Positions 5,763 to 5,943 of a stretch of 5,943 nt of DNA are shown here, in pieces. Numbering within the stretch: position 1 is the first letter of the stretch; each line of letters opens with the position of its first letter. Both the position numbers and the translations under genes were made by a program. This stretch comes from Alphaproteobacteria bacterium (lineage in GTDB: Bacteria; Pseudomonadota; Alphaproteobacteria; Rickettsiales; UBA3002): the NCBI GenBank assembly GCA_021732545.1, contig JAKFUW010000086.1:1-5943 (forward strand). Reading direction: 5' to 3'. The notes beneath the pieces were generated by a model. The model saw nothing but the letters and a program-made list of their open reading frames with translations. It was not told where the DNA came from and did no database searches.

Positions 5763-5943
5763 ATGGCAAAAGCTTCGGTCATGAAAGTATCTGATGGTCA
5801 GTATACTGAAAGAGGCTATTTGCGTCGCGTTGCATGGCAAGCGTTTAACTTCGGTTTTTCCGGCTGCGCCAATCTTAAAGAATTGCCTGATGTGTTGCCG
5901 TCTTCAAGACGATCTCGGGGTGGCATCATCACCATTAAAGTCA
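5763..5943 (+). CDS. 5' end of an unrecognised gene, cut by the window edge
   Basis: The frame stays open to the last base and gives 60 residues (MAKASVMKVSDGQYTERGYL at the start, RRSRGGIITIKV at the end). The piece is basic, with an aromatic patch (WQAFNFGF) and no signal peptide. I recognise no family. The ATG at 5763 is chosen for the purine-rich AAGGAAAG about nine bases upstream. The frame is open back to 5670, and in-frame GTG codons at 5730 and 5739 and ATG codons at 5682, 5688 and 5700 are alternatives; starting at 5700 would add a hydrophobic MFINLLLKVRVLLV segment, but no ribosome binding site precedes it and it would overlap the likely promoter. Confidence 0.55.
   Translation, partial: MAKASVMKVSDGQYTERGYLRRVAWQAFNFGFSGCANLKELPDVLPSSRRSRGGIITIKV

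Noticed and set aside
1..5943. tRNA, rRNA, CRISPR array or insertion sequence with transposase
   Set aside because: No tRNA-like fold, no rRNA segment, no regularly spaced repeats and no transposase or integrase motif in any frame.

Overview
The window looks like chromosomal DNA of an alphaproteobacterium. The main reason is the long gene in the middle, which encodes a protein of the gene transfer agent (GTA) gp15 type, the tail 'megatron' with a TIM barrel best known from Rhodobacter capsulatus GTA. A perfect TTAA-N7-TTAA box (the CtrA consensus of this class) and palindromic intergenic repeats of the 'CGTCATTGCGAG ... CTCGCAATGACG' kind fit the same picture. Genus and family cannot be told from the sequence. 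The intergenic DNA is rich in palindromes, and coding density at the two ends is modest.

Layout. Positions 1-79 hold repeat debris and a hairpin. A minus-strand gene (80-409) encodes a small exported, possibly lipid-anchored protein of unknown function. The 375-base gap at 410-784 holds its likely promoter with a CtrA-type box, a 94-base palindromic repeat (562-655) and two small GC-rich hairpins ending in GGGGTGACA. A second minus-strand gene (785-1153) encodes a small periplasmic protein with a cleavable signal peptide. Divergently from it, 1255-4956 encodes the 1233-residue GTA/phage tail protein. A 122-base imperfect palindrome (4953-5074) begins inside its stop codon. Then comes an AT-rich dyad around an extended -10 promoter (5111-5161), a 136-residue cytoplasmic protein of unknown function (5179-5589), and the 5' end of another unknown gene (5763 to the window edge).

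How the genes work together. No operon is visible: every gene has its own intergenic region, and the tail gene has none of its usual GTA neighbours (portal, capsid, tape measure, distal tail, hub, NlpC/P60 peptidase) on either side. The most notable point is therefore a complete, apparently intact GTA tail gene standing alone among unrelated small genes and repeats. This suggests a scattered or partly lost GTA locus rather than an ordinary prophage. The second most notable point is the operator-like dyad that brackets the promoter of the unknown 136-residue gene.
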